64,000 nt of DNA from Apodospora peruviana (lineage: Eukaryota; Ascomycota; Sordariomycetes; Sordariales; Lasiosphaeriaceae). Positions 12,079 to 23,165 of the stretch are shown in pieces. The stretch covers positions 7,750,001 through 7,814,000 of the forward strand of contig JAUEDM010000001.1 in NCBI GenBank assembly GCA_033439685.1, written 5' to 3'. The notes below the pieces were generated by a model that made no database searches, was not told the DNA's origin, and was given only the letters and a program-made list of their open reading frames with translations. Each line of letters starts with the position of its first letter. Position 1 is the stretch's first letter. The position numbers and the translations under genes are program-made.

Positions 12079-14597
12079 TGCCGATTCCTGAGGCCAAGTA
12101 ATACACCCGGCTCGACGGTCAAACAACTGGGTCGTTCTCGTCGGAAGTGTTGACGTGATGGGTTTCTAGGGCGGATGGAGGATGACTACCGAGCGATGAG
12201 AGGACTTGTTTTTTGAAATGGTGAGACACACAAGATCTGGTGGTGGTTGGTCAAAAGCGGAAAATGATAGGGAAACCAGAAGAATATTGTAATAAAGGCA
12301 GGTGGGAATAGATAATGCAAGTCGGGGATGAGGAGGAGGAAGAGGAAGAAATCATGCAGCTCGGCGAGAGGAGTGATGAGGGAAGAGGAAAATGGTGTTT
12401 TAGGGCACCCAAGATGTGAAAGGTAGGTGAAAACGCGACCGCAAACGCGTTTTGAAAAAGTACAGCAACGGAAGGTACGCTCAGGTGGTGAGGGCGGTGA
12501 GGGCAGCCGCAGTAAGAGCAGGAGCGCTCTCGTGCTTGCCTATCCTGGGAACGAGTGCCAGAACCTTGGAAGCGGCGAAGCGCACAAGGCCAAACCAGGT
12601 CACGGACTGCAGATCATGAAACTCGCGAAGCTCGTGCAATGTCGCCGGCCTGTCCAACTCGTTCTTTGCGAGCATTGTAGGAGGGGAAGAGGGAAGAACC
12701 GGTCTTGATGTGCAATGCTGTCAGATGGATATGGGAAATATGGGCAGGAAATGCGTGTCAAAGGGTCGGAATATCCGAAAAAATAAAGGAGCGGAAGAAG
12801 TGTGCGATAGTCTCCTAGGGGGAGAAGGGATGTTATACTTACTGTTTTGAAGGGGGGAGAGTGTTTTTTGTTCGGTGATGTTCGCGACTTGAGCGAGTCC
12901 AGTATGGAGGCAGTGTGAAGGTGTGTTTACTCAGAAATGACCGAGTAAAGGAGGTGGTAGAAGAGGTGGGAGAGCAGACGATCATTTGGGCAGCCCTGGG
13001 TAAGAAGTAAACAAACATCCAACGACTTGATACTCCACTCTGTCATCTGAAGTCTCACCGGTCACCGTAGAACTGATATTTCAGTGAGATCCAGGAATCT
13101 GCGTGGTTGCCGGGCAGGTTGAGCACCCTGATGGCCCTGAAGGGGTTTCCATTAAAAGCGCGTCTCGGAGCAAGGTAATCGAGATGGGTAAGCTGATGGG
13201 TGATGGGTGATGGGTGCAAGCTTCCTTGCTTCTTGCCAGGGAATCATATGTAGCTAGACATAAGAGGCTCCCAAGGAGTACTCTCTGGTCCTTCCCAGCG
13301 ACAGCACGATTCTTCTTAGGGCTTCATTTTGGTAAGAAAACAGATACCCAGCAGTGGGTATATTTTGAACGATGCCTCCGAGAACACGAGACAGGAATCG
13401 GGCATCTTACATTGGGGAAGAAGGCGGTATCTGCACGAGTTCAGAAGATGTAGGCAAACTCGCCTATGGATATGAAAAAGCTGAAAGCCGCTACCGCACC
13501 ATATATTATACCTTACTCGTCTTACCGAACCTGATCGATTCATCACCCAGAGAAACATGGCAGATGCGAAGTGCCATCATGACTTCGAGCTTGGTTCAGC
13601 ATGCTGACCGGGCTGGCTCTTCTTCTGTTTCCATTTCCTTTGGAAGGTCGGAGGGTGATCGGGCAAGAGAGAGCCGCATGATTTTGCTTCCAATACCGGG
13701 AGTACCTCCTTCCATCCCTCTGGTTCGTCAATCCACTGGGTTCAATGATGCCACGCGGAGTCTGGAACTTACGAAAAATACGCATCATCCTGTCCAATGA
13801 TGATAATGTGTTTGCAAGGGACCGCGTTTCTCCGTGCGTGTTTGGGGGGGGCAGGAATGGGGTGAAAATAGGCCCGAATGTCACGGATTCACTAGAAATC
13901 CAGAACCAGAGAAAAAGACGGAAAGCATGACACTATAGAGAGATTTTGAAATTGGGAGACTTCCCAATGCTGTCAACAGAGGAGCTGAGGCGTCGAATGT
14001 GAAGACAGCCAAACTGGCAGTTGCTAAACAAGTTGATCACTACCACCTCCGTAGTGAGACAAACTACCAGGCATTTCGTATGTTGGAGAATAATCGTAAC
14101 AGACAAGTAATAAACCTTCTGATATCTATGGGCGAAAGTATTGCCGAATTGGTGAAATCCAAACCAGAAGAAAGAGACGTTGGAGTTGAAGTTTGATGGA
14201 AGTCAGGGGTTGTCGGGAGTTGCCGTGAAAGCGGCTGGGGTCCATGGACGGATCTTGGCGGGTTAGTGGCTGCCGTTGCGTTTGAGACCACCGCGGTCCG
14301 CTGCTCCAAGCCCCTCCTGTGCCAAGCTCTTGATCTGAGCTCACCTGACAACCTGACTGGTGAAGCACCTTGCAAAGCTACCTGGTACCTACCCGCGAAG
14401 GAGCCTCAAATATACTCGGGAGCATGCGAACGACAAACTGAGCCAGCTGGCTCAACCGCTCCCTTCAGCAGCACCAAAGTCAAGTACTTGAGGGACCCAG
14501 TATCTGTCTCTTGTCGCAAAAACCGACAGTTCCGCTCGGATCGCCCACCCATCCATCCAGTTCGACCCAGCTCGTGATCGAGCTCTCCTCGCCCGTC
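12079..14597. other. Long divergent intergenic region
   Basis: 2.5 kb between the starts of the RRM gene (minus) and CIA30 gene (plus). It should contain both promoters and long 5' leaders. A 64-codon ATG-started frame at 12675..12481 (minus) with GC-rich third positions lies about 0.4 kb upstream of the RRM start codon and could be an upstream ORF. No other coding sequence is supported. Confidence 0.6.
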
Positions 14598-15461
14598 ATG
14601 TACACCACCTCGCGCCTGCTGAGCAAGAACTTCTTTGGCCGTAGCATGGATGAGCTCAAGCGCCTTACAAATATTGGTATGTTCTACTCAAATCTGGTCA
14701 GTTCATTACGCCCTTGCTGACGACCAATTAATTACCAATGCGCAGCTGTCAAAATGGAAGGCATCAAAGGCCCTTTGGGCCCTTGGGAGCTTCATTCTTT
14801 CCATAACCCAGAGTCGCTAGAGGATTGCAAAGTCATGTCCGACGTCGACATTGGCGGCGTGTCGACTGCAAATCTCGATTGGGTACCCCTATCCTCAAGA
14901 CTATCACCGGCTACAACCCCTCACCGCGGGTACGCGAAGTTCCACGGGACAATCTCGACACAGCTGCCCAAGAACCGATCAGACGTCACGCGAACGGGTT
15001 ATTCCGGGTGGCGGACACGAGACCGGAAGCCGACGATATTTGGACGCAGCGTCTGGGATATCGATCCATATGCGTACCTGGCCATGCGCGTAAAGTCGGA
15101 CGGCCGTGCCTACCTTGTCAACGTGCAGACGGACTCGGTTGTCGACACCGACCTGCACCAGCATCGCCTGTTCACAACAAAGCCAGGCGAGTGGGAGACC
15201 ATCTTGATCAAGTGGAACGACTTTGTGCGAACCAACCTGGGATACGTAGTCGAGCCGCAGACCGAGATTCTCCGACAGAAGGTCAAATCGATCGGCGTTT
15301 CTCTCACAGACAGAATCCCAGGGCCCTATGAACTATGTATAGAGAGGATATGGGCTACGAATGACGCAGACGAGGCTGATGCCGCCAAGGTGGCAGCGCC
15401 GACTGTCAAGGAAGGAAATCTCGTAAACAGGCAAGGCCAGAAGATAAAGTGGGGAAATTGA
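14598..15461 (+). CDS. Complex I intermediate-associated protein 30 (CIA30/NDUFAF1)
   Basis: Two exons, 14598..14676 and 14746..15461, encode 264 residues. The ATT-G|CT junction gives LTNIAVKMEG. The CIA30 domain fills most of the protein: a WELHSFHNPESLEDCKVMSD start, the GGVSTANLDW segment, GYSGWRTRDRKPTIFGR, and a late LRQKVKSIGVSLTDR segment. CIA30 is a mitochondrial assembly chaperone for the membrane arm of respiratory complex I. The short N-terminus MYTTSRLLSKNFFGRS is basic and hydroxylated, compatible with import. The start is the first ATG of the exon; the frame is open upstream but only with non-ATG codons. Confidence 0.92.
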
Positions 15462-15979
15462 TAAAAAAGCAAAATCGGAACATATCGCCGCTGTTCACCG
15501 CCATTGAATATTTTTGGACGAGCGTGTCTTATGGACATATGATCCCCGTCCAATGAAGCAGCCGCAGAGGCAAGGCATGCATGCTATAGCAAAGGACAAT
15601 GCAGGTGATGGGAGCACATCTGGACATGTGGCGTTAGACTGGTCGCATATGGCTGCTAGGAGAAACAAAAGTTATCGGAGTTATTAATGGATCTTGCAAG
15701 ATCCTGTCTATTTAAGCTGACATACTTACAAGGCCTACTTTGTATATTTTGTACATATCTAAAATATGTTCCTCTTGCAAGGGCTGAAATCTGGAAGCCC
15801 TTCTCTTGATGCTGGTTTATCCGGCAAGAATCTCTCGAATAGAAAACGCCAACGCATCAAACCACCAGTTGCCCAATCCCAAGCTGCGCCATTTGCCATG
15901 TACACACCTAATCCCAACCCATATCCCACTATGTATTAACTCCAGATCAATGTAAAACATGACGGTGCCTAGCCAGGAT
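15462..15979. other. Intergenic, convergent 3' ends
   Basis: 0.52 kb between the stops of CIA30 (plus) and the RS/RD-rich gene (minus). AT-richer than flanking exons, no ORF of note. Presumed 3' UTRs. Confidence 0.7.
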
Positions 15980-17356
15980 TTAATCCTCCATCACATCCTT
16001 TCCCCTATCCCATTCCCTGCGTTCCCCCTTTTTACTCCACGTCACATCGTCCAGGTCCTTCTCCCCGTTAACTCCCTGTTTCTCCCATTTTCCGATCTGC
16101 TCCTCCGTAAACCCGGCACTACGAAGCCTGTCAGCTCCCTGCTGCTTCCATTTCTGGCGGTCGCGGAACGCTTCTACGGCCTCATCCCAGTCATCCGGGG
16201 TCCCCTCCGCGATGGCCTCGGGGTCGGATTTCGGGTCGTAGGTGTCCGAGAAGCGACTATCCATCATTGCGATCCCGCGGCCCGCGCCTCGGCCACGGGG
16301 CCGGACAGACGAGGAAGATGGTGGTACCGGACCTATGAGGTCATCAAGAGGGTCCGAGTCGGCTGCATCCTGGTCTGAGTACTCGCCGTCGTCGTCGGCT
16401 AACCGGCCGTGATTGCTTCGGTGGGTAGACCGAGAGCTATTGTGATGACGCGAGGATTTCTTGTTAGAAGAAATGGCAGAGCTGTCGTCCTTCCTCCGGT
16501 CATCATCGTCGCGAGCTAATCGACCGTGTTGAATGCGCTTGGATATTTCGTCTCTGAGTAAATCATCGCCGATCCGTGATTTAACCTTCGTAGGCTTGGT
16601 GCTGCTGCGGTGGTACTTACGGTCATCCTTCTCCTCCGCTTTATCGTCGCTGAGCGGAGACCTCTGACGGTACCTGCGGCGAGAAGAGGAACGTCCGGGT
16701 GAGCGAGATCGATGGCGATGGCGATGGCGACGATCTTCTCGCGCATCCTCTCTATGGTGCCGGGTATGTCGCCGTTCTCGCTCATCTTTATCATGCTCCG
16801 AAGGCCTAGTCTCTCTCTTCATATAACGGTCATTCCCCGGAGAGATGTCGTCATCTTTTCTCCTGCTCGAGCTCGCATTCCTGGGTGTCGAGCTGTGGTC
16901 TTCAGCTTCGGCCCTGCGCTTTCTCTTTCCGCCTAGAAGGATTGAGGAAATGTCGCCTAGCTGTCGCCTCCGTATGTCTTCCGGACTGGGCCTCAGCTTG
17001 CGTCGCTTCTTTTCTTCGGCCTCAGTCAGATCGTCGAGGCGGGCCTGGGCCTCCGCGGCCTCCTTGGCTAGCAGCGCCGCATTATGGTTTGTCGTCTCTT
17101 TGATGATGCGCCCAAGAAAGCGGGTGTTCGGTTTCGCCTTGGTGATAGGTCTTTTCGCCTCTTAAAGTCAGTCCAGTCCTTCCTTGGTCTCTTGTCCGGA
17201 TCCGTCGGCGCCGCGTGATCTGAAGGGGGCTCTCACGTACTTTGTTGGTCTAAAAGCTTCGAGCCCCATCGAGGAATATCTGATTGACGCTTCACCAGCT
17301 TCTGTGGCAAGAAGTCCGGCAACATAGTCATCGGTTAGAATCGTGTCGCTAGACAT
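15980..17356 (-). CDS. RS/RD-rich nuclear protein, probable pre-mRNA-splicing factor
   Basis: Two exons on the minus strand, 17356..17237 and 17158..15980, give 432 residues. The N-terminus (MSSDTILTDDYVAGLLATEA) and the NTRFLGRIIKETTNHNAALL segment form one conserved block. Then comes a long Arg/Asp/Ser/His-rich stretch with RSRSPGRSSSRRR, an acidic DPLDDLIGPVPP motif, a GRGAGRG patch, and a conserved C-terminal block with DDWDEAVEAFRDRQKWKQQG. Fungal relatives are commonly annotated as pre-mRNA-splicing factor 38B; I cannot confirm that name, but composition supports a nuclear RNA-processing role. Two donor choices exist for exon 1; only GT at 17236-17235 keeps the frame. Confidence 0.75.
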
Positions 17357-18398
17357 CTTTAATGATAATCAAGAAAGAAAATCCGGAAGGAGGACTGAGG
17401 AGGGGCACTGGTGGACAGGGAGAAGCTGAACCTTCAGTCCCTTGCTTGGATTGTGAGGTGCCGCTTTCCACGGCGCGTTGCGGCGTTATCGATAGGCGCC
17501 TTGTGGGTCCTCACTGGCAGGCCGTAGGGTACAGTCTCCACTGTAGTGGTCCTGGCAACCTTGTCCACCTTTAACCCAGAACCTACCCCCTACCTAGGTA
17601 CTTACCCCGTGTCCATATTCTATGGGCGCAGGCCGCAGGGCCCTCAAGGTGGTGTTGACAAGACCGAAATACCTCTCTGCTCCGGATTCATGAGCAAAAG
17701 TAAAGTAGGTAACAGTTATGATGCTGTCCCGAATACATTGGGTAGGACATAATCCGTACCTAGTCTTGTCGAATTCATCCCAAAAGGGAAAGTTACCCAC
17801 CCGCTTGACTGGGCTTGCGGATAACCTCAATCCCCACTCGTAGGTCGATTGATGAAAGTCACAGCCTATACTTGGTACAGTAGCCACCAGTTCATTTCCA
17901 TGACTATTCAAATAGGATTTGGATGGGCAACCTCGGTCTAACACAAAACAAAAAACACACAAAGAAGCTATCATTACCATACCTAAAGTTCCATTCAAAA
18001 ATGTCAACGGCTCGCGCTTTGACTCGTTCCCTACCTTAGTTATACCTACTTGAGTCCTCGGGCGAGGGAAACAGGTTGCTGTCCCGTCGACTTACGAACA
18101 ACAGAGCCTGCATCCCTGGTATCCAGCGGTGGAGGGGTGTCGGCGTGTCGCGCACAGGGCTGAATTGCCCCTCACCCCTCATTGAGGTCAAGTCCAGTTC
18201 AGTTAGGCGAGACGTGCAGTGGCGCACCAGCCTCTCGCATATTCAAATTCAAGGCCAAAACCCGGGCAGAGCACGGGCCAGGTGCTCCGACCAACCGACC
18301 ACAAATCTCCCCGGGCCAGCTGCAGCACACGCTGATGAGATAGGTTGACAACCTCCGCCGCGTGAGCCGTGAAACTCACCTAAGACGTCCGGACGGCC
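17357..18398. other. Divergent promoter region
   Basis: 1.04 kb between the starts of the RS/RD-rich gene (minus) and the JmjC-SET gene (plus). An open frame at 17594-18007 (minus) has AT-rich codons and a weak start, so I treat this as promoter and leader sequence. Confidence 0.65.
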
Positions 18399-21300
18399 AT
18401 GGATGCCTTGCAGGGTAAGGTCGACTCGGTCGACAGCGAGGTGCGCCAAATTGCCGTTGAGCTCCGGGGATATATCGATCATGGCATCACTACGACGCGC
18501 AAGGTCAAGCCGCCTGGGACCAAGGCCGGCCGAGAGCTGCTACAGCATCTCCTAGGCCGCCTTGACCAGATGTCCTCTGATCTCGCCGACGCCCGGAGGC
18601 TGTCGTCCAGCATCCCTCAAACACTATCGATCACAGATACCAAGGCGCCCGACACACCTCAGTCTTACGACTCGCCGCCGCCCACCTCATCACAGATCCT
18701 CCAGGCTCTTCAGACTCAAGCTCTTCAGACTCACACCCTCCAGACACTCCCGCAAGATGGGCTTGTGCAGCAAACTCCAAACCCCCACGGCGACAGCACT
18801 CGTCATGAGCATGTCGCTCCGAGTGTTGAGCACACCCAAACACACCAGAAACCCCGCAACTCACAAACGTCAGACTCCCACCGCAACGGCACTCATCATG
18901 AGCATGTCACTCCGAGTGTTGAGCACATCCAAACACACCAGAAACCCCACAACTCACCTACAGTACCCATATTGACACCGGACCTGGTCACGCCAGTGAC
19001 GCCAATCACCCCGGGCAGAGGTCTGGTGCAGATTTCATCCGCTGTGGTTCAGGACCACCGCCCGTCTCTGATATCTGATGGAACCCGGACCCGTTGTGAG
19101 ACTGCATATGCGGGCCCGGTGCTGTCCCCGGACTCGGCGCCACTCTTTGACTGCTCCTACCGGGACATGCACATTCTCAACGAACATCTATATGAGCACT
19201 TCTCCAGCCACCCCGAGGTACGCGACCGGGGCTATTTCAAACTCCAGGTCAAGGATTTGCCGCCCCTCCATGTGGAAAGAATGGAACGACCGACTAAAGA
19301 TCATGCACAATCATTCAAATACAAAGCCGATCAACATGGTCTCATCAAGGTTGACACGGGGAAGAAGCCGAAGTTCACGGAGCCACGCCTCCCGTTTCCG
19401 ATGAGCACGCAGTTGAGCTGGTCTTTGGACGAGCAGCGAGAGCTCTGGAACAGCACGGCAAGAAATCCCCCCAAGGGACATCGGCCGTACATCATTGGTA
19501 ATCCGCTCTTCGACGACATTGAGCTCTCACCGGGCGAGAAGCTGAGACAGAGAGGGCCAACAACCCTCGAAGGTATCAATACGCAGTATGTCTACTTCAA
19601 CCTCACGGGGAAGACCATCACGACAATGCACAGAGAAGACGCCCATGTCCGGTCAGAAAACCTGCTTCGGTCGGGAGAGAACAAATTCTGGTGTTTTGTC
19701 AAACCGAGTTCAACCGCAAAACTGGAGGAGGCAATGCACAAGGCGTATCCACAAATGCGCCATTGCTCCCAAGCAGTCCGCCATCTGAGTCTTCACATTC
19801 CTCCAGCTCGACTAGACGAATGGGGAGTCGAGTATACTCTTGATTATTGCGTTCCAGGACAGGCAATAGTAACTGAGCCTGGGACGTATCACCAAGTGTT
19901 GAACCTGGGGCCGAATTACGCTGTAGCCATCAACCTGGAATACATGTCGTCGCCCGACAGCCCCCCAGACTACAGGTTTTGCGACAAGAACTGCCCTGAT
20001 AAGTTTGCTATCTCGGCCGAGGACTTCCAAATTTATCGATGGCCAACACCTCCGGATGAAGAATCACCAAGCAAACCCGAGCCTCTAGGGTCACGCCCTA
20101 CGTATACGAGAGAGCCTGTTACGGATCAGCGTAATCTAGACGCACCCGCAAACGAATATCATTCACACAGCATTGGCCAACCACGCATGTCCATACAGCT
20201 GCCCATGCAGAATCCCCAACAAAAGAGCCAGGCAGAAGTGGCCCCTGTGTTGACACACATCCCTACGCCAGAGAGGGAGAAACATCAGCCCGAGTTTCTT
20301 CCCCGGGCGATCCGTCATTCTCCAACCTTGACGCAAAAGAACAACAACCAAGCCCAAACCGGCCCGGCAGAGGTACTTGCTATGCCTGCAGCAACCTTTA
20401 TGGTTGACATACCTGTGTCTGACAAGCCCGTACTTGAACCTCCCCAGCAAGTGAAAGATCAAGTTCAAGAGTCGCGACACCAAGTCCTCCGTGTAGCTCC
20501 TCCGGAACAGTCGAGGCACCATTTTGCCAAAAAGTCGGTGCTCGTAGCGCCAGACCGAGCACCGCAACCAATTCCTTGGCGAGGAACTTTGGTTCGTCCG
20601 AACAACCTGCCAGCGCCACTTCAAGCGCCACCAAATAGCAACCCGCAACCCAGCGCAGCAAGCACGGGTCTGACGAATGGGTCGGTTCTGTCCTCAGAGC
20701 GGCGTTTTCCTTACACTTCCGATCAGCTGCTGCCCGAACAGATGAGCGAACAGCACAGCTTGTCTTCAAGACAGTCTAGCATTAACACGCCTCCTGGAGG
20801 TGTAGCTTCACAAGTAGCGCCGCTACCGCTTCAATCCCAATCGCCTCCAAGGCAGGCCAACGGGTATCTGCCAACGGAGCAACTTGGTTCTCACTTTACA
20901 CACACGCTTAGGGAATTCAGTTTACGTCCAATACAGGGCAATGGCAACGGTCAACCCGAGTTTAGAAACGAGAACAACACGCCCGGGGTGGCCAATACCA
21001 TGGAATCCATGGGACCCAAGCAAAAGCGATCATTAGAAACACCATCAGCGAAGAGATCGCAGAAAAAGCAGAAAACTGGATTGGCCTTTTCTCCGGAGAC
21101 TGGATTAGCGCCCAGTCACAAACACGCGCAGAAATCCACACTTGAACACCTTGCCACCCTTGTCCGGGGTTGCGGGATGGTTAGGAAGGAATCTCTACCC
21201 ATCGATCAAATATGCAGCAAGCCGTCGTTTGACCGACTTGCTGGACTAGTTCGTGATTATCGACATCATATCAGGCTGTTCCCTTTTACGCGAGGAGGCA

Positions 21301-22388
21301 TGGATCTTGTGAGACATGCCGACGAAATGTTCCAAAGCAGTTCAGCACTCCATGTTTATATCACCCGGCTTTGCAAGATCAAGCTGGCGAAGTGGGTTGA
21401 GAACGCCGCCACAAAGAACGGTCGACAAGACGCATCCAATGATTACACGGACAACCTGCTTACGGAACTTGGCTGGGATGAGTCGCAGCGTCCCAAACTC
21501 CACGACTACCTGCGCGAAGGCAAGTGCTGGAAGACCATTTGTGGAAAATACGATGGCTTGCTGTGCCTTATGGACCCGGATATTCCCGACTCAAAATTCA
21601 CAGAACTGGCTCTGTTCCAGTCCACACTGTCGTATTTCCATTCTCAGCTCGACATCCCGTTTGTTTGGAAACTGTGTGAGATGGGTAAAGCATTAGAAAA
21701 GGCAATTTGGGGTGACTTGTTGCTCCCCGAGTATATCTGGGAGGCGGTGGACACCAGGAATCTTTCTCTCAACCAGGTGTTTCCTCTTCTGGGCCGGTTC
21801 CGGTTTATAAAAAAGAATCAGTTTGACCTCGAAAGGTATTTCTGGTCGAGACCGCCCGGCTGGAATTGGAACTGGCCTGTGGATCCGACGTCTCTCTCGC
21901 CGTATGATAGCCAACACTGTGGCCAGTGCAACATGACGACCATCACGGCCGCCAGAACGCCGTGTAGGTGCTTCTGGGATAAAGTCCCGGATATTCAACG
22001 CGTTTCAGAGGACGGGTCCAAAGGCTGCGGGATCCGTGCGGTGGGCATCTACAAATCAGCGGATATGCTGGGCGAACTAGTTGGTGAGATTGTGCCGCTG
22101 GGGACGTACAGTTCCATGGGCGATTGGACGATGGAGTTCCGTCGCCCGGACCTGGACCACGAGCCCGTTGCGGAGATTTATCCCAGAGCAATGGGCAACT
22201 GGGTCCGCAAAGTCAACCACTGCAGTACGATGCCATCGGCCGTATTCCAGGTGATGAAGATCTCGGGCAGATGGAGGCAGATGTTGATTGCATTGAGAGA
22301 TATCAAGGATGGAGAGGAAATTACTGCCAAGTATGGGCAGGGCTTTATGCGAGGGCAGCCTTATTCTCTCGTTGAGGGGCTTTATTGA
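18399..22388 (+). CDS. JmjC-domain plus SET-domain fusion protein
   Basis: One open frame of 1,329 residues without introns. Residues about 250-540 form a JmjC domain. Its active-site spacing matches KDM4-type histone demethylases: His411, Glu413 and His498 for iron, Asn421 and Lys429 for 2-oxoglutarate (KDM4A: 188, 190, 276, 198, 206). Residues 540-900 are Gln/Pro/Ser-rich with a basic nuclear-localisation-like cluster near 875-895. A helical region (910-1170) follows, then a Cys cluster (Cys1174, 1177, 1189, 1191) and a SET domain (about 1200-1315) with GCGIRA at 1209, NHC at 1273-1275 and Tyr1312. The SET motif NHCSTMPSA departs from NHSCxPN, and post-SET cysteines are absent. An erasing and a writing module on one chain suggests a chromatin regulator; activity is inference. 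Confidence 0.85.
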   Translation: MDALQGKVDSVDSEVRQIAVELRGYIDHGITTTRKVKPPGTKAGRELLQHLLGRLDQMSSDLADARRLSSSIPQTLSITDTKAPDTPQSYDSPPPTSSQILQALQTQALQTHTLQTLPQDGLVQQTPNPHGDSTRHEHVAPSVEHTQTHQKPRNSQTSDSHRNGTHHEHVTPSVEHIQTHQKPHNSPTVPILTPDLVTPVTPITPGRGLVQISSAVVQDHRPSLISDGTRTRCETAYAGPVLSPDSAPLFDCSYRDMHILNEHLYEHFSSHPEVRDRGYFKLQVKDLPPLHVERMERPTKDHAQSFKYKADQHGLIKVDTGKKPKFTEPRLPFPMSTQLSWSLDEQRELWNSTARNPPKGHRPYIIGNPLFDDIELSPGEKLRQRGPTTLEGINTQYVYFNLTGKTITTMHREDAHVRSENLLRSGENKFWCFVKPSSTAKLEEAMHKAYPQMRHCSQAVRHLSLHIPPARLDEWGVEYTLDYCVPGQAIVTEPGTYHQVLNLGPNYAVAINLEYMSSPDSPPDYRFCDKNCPDKFAISAEDFQIYRWPTPPDEESPSKPEPLGSRPTYTREPVTDQRNLDAPANEYHSHSIGQPRMSIQLPMQNPQQKSQAEVAPVLTHIPTPEREKHQPEFLPRAIRHSPTLTQKNNNQAQTGPAEVLAMPAATFMVDIPVSDKPVLEPPQQVKDQVQESRHQVLRVAPPEQSRHHFAKKSVLVAPDRAPQPIPWRGTLVRPNNLPAPLQAPPNSNPQPSAASTGLTNGSVLSSERRFPYTSDQLLPEQMSEQHSLSSRQSSINTPPGGVASQVAPLPLQSQSPPRQANGYLPTEQLGSHFTHTLREFSLRPIQGNGNGQPEFRNENNTPGVANTMESMGPKQKRSLETPSAKRSQKKQKTGLAFSPETGLAPSHKHAQKSTLEHLATLVRGCGMVRKESLPIDQICSKPSFDRLAGLVRDYRHHIRLFPFTRGGMDLVRHADEMFQSSSALHVYITRLCKIKLAKWVENAATKNGRQDASNDYTDNLLTELGWDESQRPKLHDYLREGKCWKTICGKYDGLLCLMDPDIPDSKFTELALFQSTLSYFHSQLDIPFVWKLCEMGKALEKAIWGDLLLPEYIWEAVDTRNLSLNQVFPLLGRFRFIKKNQFDLERYFWSRPPGWNWNWPVDPTSLSPYDSQHCGQCNMTTITAARTPCRCFWDKVPDIQRVSEDGSKGCGIRAVGIYKSADMLGELVGEIVPLGTYSSMGDWTMEFRRPDLDHEPVAEIYPRAMGNWVRKVNHCSTMPSAVFQVMKISGRWRQMLIALRDIKDGEEITAKYGQGFMRGQPYSLVEGLY
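18795..18957. repeat. Two-copy 93-bp-period direct repeat in the JmjC-SET gene
   Basis: Two near-identical 69-70 bp blocks start at 18795 and 18888 in the same frame, encoding HEHVAPSVEHTQTHQKP and HEHVTPSVEHIQTHQKP. The four base differences I see are all transitions from C or G in copy 1 to T or A in copy 2; three fall in CpG dinucleotides. Confidence 0.8.
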
Positions 22389-23165
22389 GAGGATCAGTAA
22401 GGAAGGATGGATGCGGTGGGATAATGCGGATATTATATTTATTCAGATTTTCGTTTTTGGGAGCACGGTTTCTTAAAGCCAATGAATAGCGATGCACAGC
22501 CGAGAAGATACGGAGAACGGTATAGTTAAGCTACCTTGATTGAACAACAGGAGGGCGGATAAAGGGAACAAGGGAAGCGTTGGGTTGTCTGTATTTACAT
22601 GTGTATACATAGCATTTGCTTTGTTTCTTCTTCTTTTCTTTGCTGGCATCTTATACCTGGCTTTGATTGTGGCTTTTTGCCTATCTCCTCTGTTTGCTGG
22701 GATCCTGGGTTTTGTTTCCTTTTACTTTCTTCTTCGTTGACAAAAGCTTTGTTAATAATCGACCAACTGTACATCCTCCCTTGTTCGGGTTGTTCTTTCA
22801 GGGGAGAGATGCTTAGGGTGTAAGTAACGCAGGCGTAAAATCATTATCGCCATCTTTATCATTGTAAGAATCAAGAAAAAGGCTTAAGGTGCGCAATGGT
22901 TACGCGAGCTGTCATTACTACCTGGTAGCTTGTAGTTGACAAGATACAGTGTTTTGTTTATTTCAGGCCTGTTGTTTCTTAACTGACCGCTAGACTTGTA
23001 TATACGTACAAATTTATATATATATATTTAGGGGGGAAATTTGGCATAGATCTCGTCGATCATCACGCTGAGCACAAGATAATTAAAGAAGACCACCGTG
23101 GAACAGAACGAGAGAGGAACTAGGTAGGTAGGTCGATAGCTGTGTGCTTAGATAGCCTGTAGATA
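22389..23165. other. Intergenic, convergent 3' ends
   Basis: 0.78 kb of AT-rich sequence between the stops of the JmjC-SET gene and the minus-strand hypothetical gene, including a TA-rich run near 23014-23030. A 66-codon hydrophobic frame at 22540-22740 is T-rich and probably a by-product of base composition. Confidence 0.65.

Noticed and set aside
17594..18007. 137-codon minus-strand ORF with a hydrophobic start resembling a secreted protein
   Set aside because: It begins with a non-ATG codon, has AT-rich codons unlike neighbouring genes, and lies in a divergent promoter.
22540..22740. 66-codon hydrophobic ORF
   Set aside because: T-rich composition in a probable 3' UTR produces hydrophobic codons by chance; no family resemblance.
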